From Mycobacterium pinniadriaticum (lineage in GTDB: Bacteria > Actinomycetota > Actinomycetes > Mycobacteriales > Mycobacteriaceae), in NCBI RefSeq assembly GCF_026242045.1, contig NZ_JAPJDO010000004.1, positions 62,001-126,000 of the forward strand: 64,000 bases of DNA. The letters run 5' to 3'. Positions 44,164 to 52,492 of the stretch are shown here, piece after piece (position 1 is the first letter of the stretch; the number at the start of each line of letters is the position of its first letter). A program made the translations under genes and the position numbers. The notes beneath the pieces are model-generated. The model did not search any database. It saw only the letters and a program-made list of their open reading frames with translations, and had not been told where the DNA came from.

Positions 44164-45033
44164 ATGTCTGGGCTTGAGTACGTGCTTGCCGCGCCCCCGA
44201 TACCCGCACACCCGACAACCCCGATGCCGTTCGTGCCCGAGGTGCTGTTCACGATCTTCCTGGGCATCCCGGTGGTCGTCATGGTGTTCTTCGCGATCAA
44301 ACACCTGATCGTCGGGAAGGGGCCACTGTTGACCTTCTGTCTGATCGGTGGCGGCATCGCGTGCCTGTTCGAGCCGATCGTGGACACCTTGGGTTTGTGC
44401 TACATCCGCCAGGGCGCGGTCACGACGACCTTCTCCTCGATGGGCCGTGATTTCCCGCTGTTCATCAACTTCGTCTACATCTGGTACGTCGGCGGCCTGG
44501 CGTATCTGGCCTACCGCATCTACTCCACCGGGGTCACTCGCAAGCAGATGTTCCAGCTCTACCTGATCGACGTGGTCATCAACATCTTTCTGGAAAGCCC
44601 GGGTGTCCTGATGGGTGCCTACGAGTACTACGGGCCGCAGCCGCTGAACTTCTGGGGCCTGCCGCTGTGGTGGGTGTGCGTGAACCCGCTGATGCCGATG
44701 ACGGCCGGCGCGCTGATCTACCGGATGCGACCGCACCTCCCGGGCTGGCGGTTGGCCTTGGTCATCGCGTTCATTCCGATGTCGGACGGGATCGCCAACG
44801 GCGCGGCCGCCTGGCCGGTGTGGACGGCGCTGAATCTGGATGCCTCGCTGTGGGTCACGCACTTCGCCTGGCTGGTCACGCTCGGACTGGCGCTCACCTA
44901 CGTCTGGGTGCTGTCCTTCGTGGTGGCACGCCCCGATGACGAGGTGTTCATCAAATCGAAGGTCGGCATCCTCAAGGCGGCGGTCTTCGGGGCCGAGGAC
45001 GCGGTCAAGGCCAGAGAACCGGCGACGGCCTGA
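44164..45033 (+). CDS. AveC-related membrane protein, short type, copy 1
   Basis: 289 residues, about seven hydrophobic segments. Short-type signature: CLFEPIVDTLGLCYI (about 68-82), LESPGVLMGAYEYYGPQP (about 141-158), FWGLPLWWVCVNPLMP. Conserved intramembrane acids (EP..D, LE.P) parallel those of the long AveC-like proteins, so I treat it as a remote relative; that link is weaker than for the long type. Single gene, convergent with the TetR at 45039 and sharing a promoter element with 45738. Confidence 0.65.
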   Translation: MSGLEYVLAAPPIPAHPTTPMPFVPEVLFTIFLGIPVVVMVFFAIKHLIVGKGPLLTFCLIGGGIACLFEPIVDTLGLCYIRQGAVTTTFSSMGRDFPLFINFVYIWYVGGLAYLAYRIYSTGVTRKQMFQLYLIDVVINIFLESPGVLMGAYEYYGPQPLNFWGLPLWWVCVNPLMPMTAGALIYRMRPHLPGWRLALVIAFIPMSDGIANGAAAWPVWTALNLDASLWVTHFAWLVTLGLALTYVWVLSFVVARPDDEVFIKSKVGILKAAVFGAEDAVKAREPATA

Positions 45034-45038
45034 CCTGG

Positions 45039-45689
45039 TCAGGAACGCTCGAGTTTGGCGACCTTGGTGACCACGGCCTTGGCCTCCGCGGCGCTCAGTC
45101 CCAGCGCCGCAAGGACCAGGCGGGCGAAGGCCCGCTCGGCGTGATCGCCATGCCGTCCGTCGAGGATCTCCCGGATGAGGGCGAATGCCCCGCCGATCAC
45201 CGTCGTCAGCAGCACCTCGACGTCGGCGACGTCGAAACGCCCGCTGGCGATCCCGCGTTCGACGGCCACCCGGGCATGTGGGTGCACGGCGGCGCCGAAC
45301 AGTGCCTCGGAGTGGCCGATATTGACGATCAGCCGCGCGAAGTCGGGTTCGGCGTAGGCCAGGCGGATCACCCGCAGATTGGCCAGGGCAACGACTTCGG
45401 CCGGGTCGGTCGCGTCGTCCACATTGCTGATGGTCGCCGACGCCAGATCCGAGAGGCTCTCGGTGATGATGGCTTCGAGGAACTCCTCTTTGGAAGGGAA
45501 GTAGTTGTAGAACGATCCCAGCGCGATGTCGGCCTGTTCAGTGATCTCCTGGATGCGGAGTCCGGGAACACCTTTCGCGGCGATCAGGGTGCGGCCGGCG
45601 TCCAGCAATTGCCGCCGGGTCCGCTCGCGCTGGCGTTCGGTCCGCGTCGCGGGTTTCTCGGTAGTGGGCACCCCATGATTGTTCAACAT
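45039..45689 (-). CDS. TetR-family transcriptional regulator
   Basis: 216 residues from ATG 45689 (MLNNHGVPTTEKPATR). HTH LRIQEITEQADIALGSFYNYFPSKEE (about 43-69). C-terminal domain resembles that of the TetR at 15828. Its start codon overlaps the repeat TGAATAGATTTTCA, found as TGAATAGATATTCA before the AveC-related gene at 44164, so it probably controls itself, that gene and the operon at 45738. A much longer upstream extension of the frame exists but is antisense to the gene at 45738 and is not used. Confidence 0.9.
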   Translation of the reverse strand: MLNNHGVPTTEKPATRTERQRERTRRQLLDAGRTLIAAKGVPGLRIQEITEQADIALGSFYNYFPSKEEFLEAIITESLSDLASATISNVDDATDPAEVVALANLRVIRLAYAEPDFARLIVNIGHSEALFGAAVHPHARVAVERGIASGRFDVADVEVLLTTVIGGAFALIREILDGRHGDHAERAFARLVLAALGLSAAEAKAVVTKVAKLERS

Positions 45690-45733
45690 GAATAGATTTT
45701 CATACTTGATAGTCCGTTCATTCAACGTTACGT
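45689..45733. promoter_or_regulatory. Divergent operator-promoter, probably leaderless on the plus strand
   Basis: TGAATAGATTTTCA (45689-45702) is the TetR-type repeat. TTGATA (45706-45711), 16-bp spacer, TACGTT (45728-45733) then ATG at 45738 leaves 4 bases between -10 and start codon, which implies a leaderless mRNA. Sequence CATACTTGA...TTCATTC[A/G]ACGTTACG is shared with the promoter at 44099. Confidence 0.65.
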
Positions 45734-45737
45734 TTGG

Positions 45738-46796
45738 ATGGTGAGTTCGAAATTGGCGGTCCATGCGGCGGAAACCGACCTGCTGATCCCACTGCCCGGG
45801 CCGGACGAGGCCTGGGACCCGCACCTGATCCACACCCACTACTTCGGGTTCTCCGTGCCAGAGGCCGCGATAGGTGCGTTCCTCTATGTCCGCTATCAGC
45901 CGGCGTTTCCGCTGTCCCAGGGCGGAGTGTGCGTCTTCCAAGGCAACGAGAACATCGAATACACCGACATGGCCTATCTCGACTACGAGATCACCATGCC
46001 GTGGCCCACGGTCGATCGGAACACGATCACCACCGATAACGGTCTGTCGATCGAATTCGTCGAGCCCGGCAAGACCGCCCGCCTGCGCTATAGCGCACCC
46101 GACGACCGCATGTCGTTTGACGTCGTCGCCGAAGCGGTGACACCGCTGCTGGCCCGCGGACACGTGATGCCCGGCGAGGACGCGCATCACGACCAGTCCC
46201 GTCAGCCTGGCGGTAGCGAACAGTTCATGCACGTCACCGGAACCCTGCAGCTCGACGGCGCAACGTACGACGTCGACTGCTTCGCCCCGCGGGACCGGTC
46301 CTGGCGCCAGATCCGGGTGGAACGGCGTGGCGCTGTCCCGAGCCCTCCGGTTGGTTGGTCGCCGATGTATTTCGGTCCCGACCTTGTCTTCAACCAGATC
46401 AGCTTCGAGCCGCTCGACACCGGCCCTCGCTGGGCTGGCTTGTATCAGGTGGGGGATCGCCCATCCCACCACTTCGCCTGGGTGCAGCGCGGTGACGAGA
46501 CCAGGTCGGTGACCTCGGTCCGTCGCGACGTGCTCGAGTATCACCCCGTCATCCACCTGGCGACCCGCCAGGAGATCACCGCGCGCGACGATCACGGCGA
46601 CACCTACCGTTTCCACGGCGAAGCGATCGCCTCCGCAGTGCTTCCCGCATGGCCCAACGTGTCCTTTCACGACAGCGTCTATCGCTGGGAGGACGACCAG
46701 GGGCGGGTCACTCACTGCACCTACCAGGAGATCTGGTTCGACACCTACCAGCGCGCGATGCTGGACCACCGCACGCAACCGACACCGACAGCATGA
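45738..46796 (+). CDS. Lipocalin/AttH-like beta-barrel protein of unknown function (DUF7064/7065-like)
   Basis: 352 residues, soluble, no signal peptide. Rich in Trp, His and beta strands. Marks: THYFGFSVPEA near residue 35, YQPAFPLSQGG, then MPWPTVD, CFAPRDRSW and VYRWEDDQG. Resembles the two-lipocalin-domain group with carotenoid 1,2-hydratase (CrtC) and tocopherol cyclase relatives; assignment rests on overall pattern. Could bind or hydrate a hydrophobic polyene. First gene of a four-gene operon with an APH-fold protein, AveC-like protein and CrtI-like flavoprotein. Confidence 0.55.
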   Translation: MVSSKLAVHAAETDLLIPLPGPDEAWDPHLIHTHYFGFSVPEAAIGAFLYVRYQPAFPLSQGGVCVFQGNENIEYTDMAYLDYEITMPWPTVDRNTITTDNGLSIEFVEPGKTARLRYSAPDDRMSFDVVAEAVTPLLARGHVMPGEDAHHDQSRQPGGSEQFMHVTGTLQLDGATYDVDCFAPRDRSWRQIRVERRGAVPSPPVGWSPMYFGPDLVFNQISFEPLDTGPRWAGLYQVGDRPSHHFAWVQRGDETRSVTSVRRDVLEYHPVIHLATRQEITARDDHGDTYRFHGEAIASAVLPAWPNVSFHDSVYRWEDDQGRVTHCTYQEIWFDTYQRAMLDHRTQPTPTA

Positions 46797-46809
46797 GAGG
46801 CACTCCGAG

Positions 46810-47919
46810 ATGGCCTTGAAGAACGAAATCGATACCGAAGAGGCATCGCGGCGTTTGGCGTCCTGGCTCGAATCGAAAATCGATGGAGCCCAGCAGGTCC
46901 GGGTCACCGATCTCGACGTTCCCGCATCGGCCGGCTTGTCCAATGAGACCGTGCTCTTCACCGCTTCGTGGGACCAGGACGGTCAGCACCACACGCGGCC
47001 GATGGTGGCCCGGGTGCAACCCGCGGGCCAGGGCGTGTTCGCCTCCTATGACCTCGGCAAGGAAGCCAGCGTCATCGGTGCGCTCGGTTCGGTTGGGGTG
47101 CCGGTGCCCGAGGTCTACTTCTACGAGATGGATCCGGCGGTCTTCGGTTCACCGTTCCTGGTGATGAAGCGGATAGAAGGCCGGGTTCCCTCCGATGACC
47201 CGCCGTTCACCGCTGGCGGCTGGGTTCTCGACCTCACCCCGGAACAGCGAACGCTCATGTGGCACAACAGCCTGAAGGCGCTGGCGGCAATCCACGCCGC
47301 CGACTGGCAGGCGCTGGGTCTGGGGTTCCTGGACACCGACGCCAACGGCAGCGGAGTGCACGCGCAGATCGCCAACTGGCGCGACTCATTCACCTGGGCG
47401 GCAGAGGGCGAACCAAATTCCACCATCGAGCACGCCCTCGAATGGCTCGCCGACAACGTCCCCGACACGGCGGCGCCGAAAGTGTTGAACTGGGGGGACG
47501 CTCGTGTCGGCAACATCATCTTCGGCGACGATCTCGCCGCCGCTGCGGTCCTCGACTGGGAAATGGTGACACTGGGTAGCCGCGAACTCGACCTCGGTTG
47601 GTGGTTGTTCCTGATGCGGCACCACACCGAAGGCATCGGACTGGCTCTGCCAGAGGGGATTCCCGACCGTGGCGACACCCTTGCGTACTACACGTCGATC
47701 ACCGGCTACACACCCGCCGACATCGACTACTACGAGATCCTCGCCGCCACCAAACTGTCCATCATCATGGTGCGCGCGGCGCACATGATGATCGCGATGG
47801 GACTCATGCCCGCGGATTCGCCGATGGCGCTCAACAATCCGGCCAGTCAGTTGCTGGCCAAACTACTCGGTCTCTCGGCGCCGACGGGTGAGACCGCCAC
47901 CTTCATCGGCAACCGCTGA
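46810..47919 (+). CDS. Phosphotransferase-family (APH fold) protein
   Basis: 369 residues. Choline/aminoglycoside kinase fold: LNWGDARVGNIIF near residue 225 (the catalytic Asp and the Asn of the HGD....N loop; His replaced by Trp, as seen in other acyl-CoA-linked members), AVLDWEM near 246 and LDLGWWLF near 257. The nucleotide-site ends of mycobacterial relatives lie beside acyl-CoA dehydrogenases. Substrate may be a hydroxyl on a lipid intermediate. Starts 13 bp after the previous gene; ribosome site GAGAGGCA is weak. Confidence 0.85.
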   Translation: MALKNEIDTEEASRRLASWLESKIDGAQQVRVTDLDVPASAGLSNETVLFTASWDQDGQHHTRPMVARVQPAGQGVFASYDLGKEASVIGALGSVGVPVPEVYFYEMDPAVFGSPFLVMKRIEGRVPSDDPPFTAGGWVLDLTPEQRTLMWHNSLKALAAIHAADWQALGLGFLDTDANGSGVHAQIANWRDSFTWAAEGEPNSTIEHALEWLADNVPDTAAPKVLNWGDARVGNIIFGDDLAAAAVLDWEMVTLGSRELDLGWWLFLMRHHTEGIGLALPEGIPDRGDTLAYYTSITGYTPADIDYYEILAATKLSIIMVRAAHMMIAMGLMPADSPMALNNPASQLLAKLLGLSAPTGETATFIGNR

Positions 47920-47921
47920 CC

Positions 47922-48902
47922 GTGGACCGTTCCGTCCTGACCGACCGCTCGACCGCGCCAGCGGTCGGCACCGAGGAGCGTCGCGGCGCGGTCTCGCTGT
48001 GGGCGCTGCTGGGTGTGGTGTGGATTCTGTTCATCGGTCAGGCCTGGGCCCGTTGGTTCCTGTCCGACACCCAATTCGGGCCGGCACCCATCCATGGACC
48101 GGACACGTTCGACGGTGCCGCAATCGTGGTGTTGCGGGTCATCGAAGTGGCCAGCCTGGTGATCGCGGGTGCGACTATCTGGGTGTTTCTCGTCAAGCCG
48201 TTGATCGTCGACCGGCGGCTGAGCCTGGACGGCATGATCGTCATCGGCTCACTGCTGGCCTCAGGCATCGACCCGCTGATCAACTACTTCCACTACACGT
48301 TCGCCTGGAATGCCCACGCGCTCAACGTCGGATCCTGGCTGGCGTTCTTTCCGCTGCACCAGGGACCGACCCGTTATGCCGAGGGTTTGGCCTGGTTCGT
48401 GCCGCAATATCTGTATCTGGGGATCGGCCTGGCCGCCATCGAGTGCCGCATCATCCTCGCCCTGCGGCGGCGCTACCCGGGTATCGCCAACGTCCGTTCC
48501 TTCAGCCTCGCGTTCGTGGTGATCCTCGGTGTGGACATCGTGCTCGAGCAGGTTTTCATCCGGACCCGGGTCTACGCCTTTCCCCGCACCTGGGAGGCGT
48601 TCACCCTGTTCGCCGGCACCCCCTATCAGTTCCCGGTGTACGAGAGCGTGTTCGTCGCGGTCTATGCCGCCGGATTCACCTACCTGCGGATGTCCGCCCA
48701 CGACAGCACCGACGGGATCCCCTTCCTGCACCGCGGAATCCACCGCTGGCCCAGTCATCTTCGGACACCGGTCAAACTGCTAGCGGTCATCGGGTTCTGT
48801 GCGGCCTGGGCTGCGCTCGCGTATTTCATTCCGTGGAGCTGGATGTCGGTCAATCCCGATTCGGTCATCACCCCACCGTCGTACATGCTTCCCGGTCCCT
48901 AA
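47922..48902 (+). CDS. AveC-like (spirocyclase family) membrane protein, long type, copy 3
   Basis: 326 residues from GTG, 2 bp after the previous stop. Long-type blocks: SGIDPLINYFHYTFAWNAHA, LNVGSWLAFFPLHQGPTRY, VDIVLEQVFIRTRVYAFP, then TPYQFPVYESV. It is closest to the gene at 60553 (ENVVIRTTHAYAF, YQFPIYESV), and differs from the pair at 12072/13296, which have EG.IFMPLG. Predicted seven TM segments, short C-terminal tail. Sits between the APH-fold gene and the CrtI-like flavoprotein. Confidence 0.8.
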   Translation: MDRSVLTDRSTAPAVGTEERRGAVSLWALLGVVWILFIGQAWARWFLSDTQFGPAPIHGPDTFDGAAIVVLRVIEVASLVIAGATIWVFLVKPLIVDRRLSLDGMIVIGSLLASGIDPLINYFHYTFAWNAHALNVGSWLAFFPLHQGPTRYAEGLAWFVPQYLYLGIGLAAIECRIILALRRRYPGIANVRSFSLAFVVILGVDIVLEQVFIRTRVYAFPRTWEAFTLFAGTPYQFPVYESVFVAVYAAGFTYLRMSAHDSTDGIPFLHRGIHRWPSHLRTPVKLLAVIGFCAAWAALAYFIPWSWMSVNPDSVITPPSYMLPGP

Positions 48903-48926
48903 CTGCATTTGAGGAGAACTGCACCC

Positions 48927-50531
48927 GTGCAATCCCAAACCCAATCCCTGCCTCCTGAAGTCGATTACGTCATCGTCGGGGCGGGCCACAACGGGCTGAC
49001 GGCCGCGTGCTATCTGGCCCGCGCGGGCCACCGTGTCGCCGTCGTCGAAGCGTCACCCACCGTCGGCGGGATGACCTCGACGAATGCCACCCTGCCCAGT
49101 GCACCCGGTCACTTCTTCAACGAGGGTGCCATCCAGCTGACCGGGATATTCCGGCTGTCCGGCGTCGCCGAGGACCTTCAGCTGCACAAGTATGGATTGC
49201 GGCAGATCGCGGTGGATCCGGCCCACGTCCAATTGGCGCCCGATGGCAGCTCCCTGGCGATCTGGAAGGACGCCAGCCGCACGGCCGACGAATTGCGGCG
49301 CTTCTCACCCAAGGATGCCCGGGCGTGGCTGGACCTGGCCAACGCGCTGGATCCCGCGATGGACGTGGTCGTCGCCTATATGAAGTCGCACCCGTTGCGG
49401 CCCTGGAACGCCGAGATGGCGAAGTCTGTCATGCGGGCGGCTCGTCATCCCAAGCAGTTGTGGTCGCTACGGCACATGGCCACCGCGTCGCACACCGAGT
49501 TCCTGGAAGAAACATTCGAGTCCGAACTCCCGAAGGGCGCGTTGGCTGCGATGGCTGCCTTCTCCCAGATGCGCCTGGACATGACCGCGTGGGCGATGAT
49601 CTATCTCGGTGTTGTGCAAAAGGTTGCGAATGCCATGCCGGTCGGCGGAACGGGTGCGTTGCCCGCTGCGTTGCACCGCTGCCTGCTGGCCCTCGGCGGA
49701 ACCGTGCACACTGACAGTCGGGTGCGCGAGTTCGTCATGGCCGGCGATCGGGTCACCGGTATCGAACTCGACACCGGCCAGATCGTCAAGGCGCGCACGG
49801 CCGTGATCGCTACCTGCAATCCGGTGATCACGCTCAACGAGCTACTGCCCGAAGGGGTGCTGGATACCAGGCTCTCCGCGCGAGCCAAGGACATCCCGAT
49901 CCGCAAGACGCACGCCACCTCGCTGAAGATCAACGTCGCCATCGATGGTGAGGTGTCGATGCGGCGCCACGAAGAGTGGCGGGGCAACGATCTCGACCTC
50001 CGCAAGTATCTGGTGGCGTGGCACACCCTCGAAGAACAGGATGCCGGGTGGAACTCCCTGGTTCGGGGCGAATGGCCCGATCCGGTTCCGGTGAGCTGCG
50101 CGATCATCCCGTCGGCGGTCGACCCCTCACAGGCGCCTCCCGGCAAGAGCAACCTGTGGCTGTGGTCGGGGGTGATTCCCGTGACCCCGCGCGAACCGTG
50201 GGAGGACGTCCGCGACAAGATCGGTGACTCGGTGTTGCGTGACAGCGCCTTGTACTACGAGGGCCTCGACGGCCTCGAAATCGACCGGGCGGTGCTCGGC
50301 GGTCCCGACATCGAGGAGCGCTTCAACGCCCCGGCCGGAAACGTCTACCACATCGATCCGCTGATCACCCGTTTCGGGCCGCTCAAGCCCGCCCCAGGAC
50401 TGGGCGCTTACCGCACTCCGGTCAAGGGGCTATACCTCAGTGGGGCCGGCACTCATCCGGTCGGGGGAGTGTGTGCGCTGCCGGGCAAGCTGGCCGCGCA
50501 GACGGCTATGCGTGATCAAGCCAAGGGCTGA
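48927..50531 (+). CDS. CrtI/phytoene desaturase-like FAD oxidoreductase (long subfamily)
   Basis: 534 residues from GTG 48927; GAGGAGA at 48911-48917 gives proper spacing, whereas the TTG at 48909 lies on that site. FAD fold VIVGAGHNGLTAACYLARAG, GGMTSTN; C-terminal GLYLSGAGTHPVGGVCALPG. A YLGVVQKVANAMPVGGTGALP segment corresponds to YLGVLSKYGVAMFHGGTGSLP of the flavoprotein at 56206, so these two are sisters. Ends convergently over the micro-gene at 50516 by 16 bp. Confidence 0.9.
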   Translation: MQSQTQSLPPEVDYVIVGAGHNGLTAACYLARAGHRVAVVEASPTVGGMTSTNATLPSAPGHFFNEGAIQLTGIFRLSGVAEDLQLHKYGLRQIAVDPAHVQLAPDGSSLAIWKDASRTADELRRFSPKDARAWLDLANALDPAMDVVVAYMKSHPLRPWNAEMAKSVMRAARHPKQLWSLRHMATASHTEFLEETFESELPKGALAAMAAFSQMRLDMTAWAMIYLGVVQKVANAMPVGGTGALPAALHRCLLALGGTVHTDSRVREFVMAGDRVTGIELDTGQIVKARTAVIATCNPVITLNELLPEGVLDTRLSARAKDIPIRKTHATSLKINVAIDGEVSMRRHEEWRGNDLDLRKYLVAWHTLEEQDAGWNSLVRGEWPDPVPVSCAIIPSAVDPSQAPPGKSNLWLWSGVIPVTPREPWEDVRDKIGDSVLRDSALYYEGLDGLEIDRAVLGGPDIEERFNAPAGNVYHIDPLITRFGPLKPAPGLGAYRTPVKGLYLSGAGTHPVGGVCALPGKLAAQTAMRDQAKG

Positions 50532-50677
50532 CGCGCCTTGGGCAGGCGCCCCGGCCGCCATGAAAGTGGTACCCACGGCGGGAGGAACCGCGTGACGAGC
50601 AAGCCGGTGAGGATTGCCGCCACACCGAGTACTCCACAGAGGGCGCCGGCACGCTGAAATATCTTGCGTGACTTCAT
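50516..50677 (-). CDS. 53-residue membrane micro-protein
   Basis: ATG 50677 to TGA 50516 encodes MKSRKIFQRAGALCGVLGVA, one TM segment, then LLVTRFLPPWVPLSW and a basic tail with RQPLA end. The start overlaps the preceding micro-gene's stop by ATGA, so it is translationally coupled. TM1 plus RFLPPW.PLSW resembles the first 40 residues of 6TM proteins (RFFPSQPPGW at 4718), i.e. a truncated or single-helix relative. Too short for routine gene finding; function unknown. Overlaps the end of the convergent flavoprotein gene. Confidence 0.55.
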   Translation of the reverse strand: MKSRKIFQRAGALCGVLGVAAILTGLLVTRFLPPWVPLSWRPGRLPKARQPLA

Positions 50678-50856
50678 ATGGTTGTCTCTCTCATCTGATG
50701 ATTGGCGGTTTCGTGGTCTTCGGAATTGATTGCCTCCATCAAGGAGGTTGTGTTGACGATGAATGCCGCCGCGAAGACGACGGCAGGTAGCCAGAAGGCG
50801 ACGCAGAGGAGTCCGCCCAGCGAGCAGAGCCGCTGGAATGTCATCTGGGCGTTCAT
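50674..50856 (-). CDS. 60-residue membrane micro-protein
   Basis: MNAQMTFQRLCSLGGLLCVA, one TM segment (about 13-34), then a charged tail (NSEDHETANHQMRETTI). Start overlaps the AveC-related stop by ATGA and its own stop overlaps the next micro-gene's start. N-terminus matches the next micro-protein (FQR...L.G.L.VA) and resembles 6TM family TM1. The overlap chain on both sides makes it likely real. May be an accessory subunit of the membrane complex. Confidence 0.6.
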   Translation of the reverse strand: MNAQMTFQRLCSLGGLLCVAFWLPAVVFAAAFIVNTTSLMEAINSEDHETANHQMRETTI

Positions 50857-51659
50857 GTCAGCAACTCCTGCAGCCCAGGTTCACGCAGCCGCACCGATAT
50901 CCGCGCGGCGGTCGTGATCAGGATGTCCAGGACCGACAGGCCGATCGCTATCGTGAGAAACGCTGCCCCCCAAGTGACAACGGGTCCGGCCTGGGCGTTG
51001 AGCGCCGAATAGATCGGCCAGCCGACGGCAACGCTGCTCGCGGCGTTGCACACCATCGGCAGCAGCGGCAGGTAGAGCATTCGCCAGCCGGTGAACCTGT
51101 CCTCGGCCGCGAGCAGTAGCACGGCCAGACCCAGCGGTCCGACGGCGTTGATGAAGATCCAGTACACCGGGAAGCCGCCGACCTGCATCGGTGCGTCACC
51201 GAAGTACTGGTAGATGCCCGACGCGAGTACCGGCAGTTCGACAGCGATGTCGATGATGACCAACATCCCTACCCAGCGCCACAGTTGGGCTCGGCTCATT
51301 CCGCGCCGAAGGTTCTGCAGGATCAGGTAGGGCATGCCCCCGAAGAACACGATGTAGATTCCCAAGCCCCACAGAGGAACCCGAGAGAAGGTGTCGATCG
51401 CCGTCCACTGACCCGCTTCGGGATGCCATACCAGGCCGAGAACGTCGTCGATGGGTTCGTTGAGGTAGGAGATCGCCCCACCGATCAGCAGGAGGATCAG
51501 TGTTGCCGATCGCCGGTGTACCAGCTCGCAGATGGCGTAGACGAGGAACGCTGCCACCAGCACGCCCATCACCGCCGTGGTGATCACCTGCGCCGTGTGC
51601 GGCATCACGGTGCCGTCGGGCGTCGGAGGCAGATCGAAATGCCCGGCGAGCAGCGTCAT
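50853..51659 (-). CDS. AveC-related membrane protein, short type, copy 2
   Basis: 268 residues from ATG 51659 (MTLLAGHFDLPP), overlapping the previous gene's stop by 4 bp; a longer upstream frame is rejected. Signatures: YLNEPIDDVLGLVWHPEAGQW and AVELPVLASGIYQYFGDAP followed by VGGFPVYWIFINAVGPL. Seven hydrophobic segments. Strongly similar to the next gene upstream (51656), so a tandem pair that probably forms a heteromer. Confidence 0.68.
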   Translation of the reverse strand: MTLLAGHFDLPPTPDGTVMPHTAQVITTAVMGVLVAAFLVYAICELVHRRSATLILLLIGGAISYLNEPIDDVLGLVWHPEAGQWTAIDTFSRVPLWGLGIYIVFFGGMPYLILQNLRRGMSRAQLWRWVGMLVIIDIAVELPVLASGIYQYFGDAPMQVGGFPVYWIFINAVGPLGLAVLLLAAEDRFTGWRMLYLPLLPMVCNAASSVAVGWPIYSALNAQAGPVVTWGAAFLTIAIGLSVLDILITTAARISVRLREPGLQELLT

Positions 51660-52477
51660 ATCCGCTCCCTGTCCGGCTGCGACGCCTCGGCGGCCTTCGC
51701 GCGTTGCAGGTCGCGGGTGCGGGCGTAGATCCCCCGCGCCATGGCATCGAGTAGCACCATGCCGATGGCGCAGGAGGCCAGAGCGCCGCCCCATGTCACC
51801 CAGGCCGGCGCGCCAGGGGTGTGCAGCGCGTTGTAGACAGGTAGCCCGACCGCGGCGCTACATGCGGCATCGGTGACGAGAGGCAGAAATACCACGAGCG
51901 GGGCGCGCCAGCCGCGGAAGTAGTTCGGTGCGGCGAAGAGAATGGCGGCGGTCAGAATAGGCCCGGTGGTGTTGATGAACAGCCAGTACAGCGGGAATCC
52001 GCCGACTGACATCGGGACGTCGCCGTACCCGAAGTACGTGTAGAGCCGAAAATGCAGCAGCGGCAACTCGATCAAGAGATCGGCGACGAATGTTATCGCG
52101 ATGCCGGTCCAGAAGGCCTTCGGGGTGAACGTGAGCTTTCTCAGTTCCACGAGCAGCACGTAGGCGATACCGCCGAAGAAGATGATGTAGGTGGGCAACC
52201 CCCAGTGCGGGATCGGTCCCATCGTCTCGAACAGCACGTGCTGGCCCGGGCGTGGGTGATGAACCAGCCCGAGGATGTCGTCGAGCGGCTCGTTGAACAA
52301 CGCGATACCCCCGCCGGCCAGCAGGGTGATGGCCAGCGGTGAACCGGTTCGGCGCCACTCCCGTACGGCATAGATCACGAAGGCGGCAACCACCGACCAC
52401 AGTGCGATCTCCGCGGCGATCTGGGGAACGCGTGGAAAGACCATGTCCGGCGGGACCGGGATATTGAACTGCGCCAT
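51656..52477 (-). CDS. AveC-related membrane protein, short type, copy 3
   Basis: 273 residues from ATG 52477 (a GTG at 52486 is possible). Motifs: LFNEPLDDILGLVHHPRPG, LLIELPLLHFRLYTYFGYGD, VGGFPLYWLFINTTGP. Lies 15 bp after the FAD gene stop and overlaps copy 2 by ATGA. The FAD-short-short-micro-micro order parallels FAD-long-long-6TM at 15757-11275, which suggests equivalent roles. Confidence 0.68.
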   Translation of the reverse strand: MAQFNIPVPPDMVFPRVPQIAAEIALWSVVAAFVIYAVREWRRTGSPLAITLLAGGGIALFNEPLDDILGLVHHPRPGQHVLFETMGPIPHWGLPTYIIFFGGIAYVLLVELRKLTFTPKAFWTGIAITFVADLLIELPLLHFRLYTYFGYGDVPMSVGGFPLYWLFINTTGPILTAAILFAAPNYFRGWRAPLVVFLPLVTDAACSAAVGLPVYNALHTPGAPAWVTWGGALASCAIGMVLLDAMARGIYARTRDLQRAKAAEASQPDRERI

Positions 52478-52492
52478 GGCGAACACAGGGCA

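Noticed and set aside
45039..46961. Very long minus-strand open frame (about 640 codons) over the 45738 and 46810 genes
   Set aside because: Only the last 217 codons carry TetR features. The rest is antisense to two well-supported plus-strand genes and has no family motif.
46810..47919. Considered an aminoglycoside resistance gene
   Set aside because: Although the fold is APH-like, the loop reads WGD and the context is lipid metabolism; no resistance-type signature is visible.
50532..50852. Considered an empty intergenic region
   Set aside because: Two micro-ORFs with 4-bp overlaps at each junction fill it.
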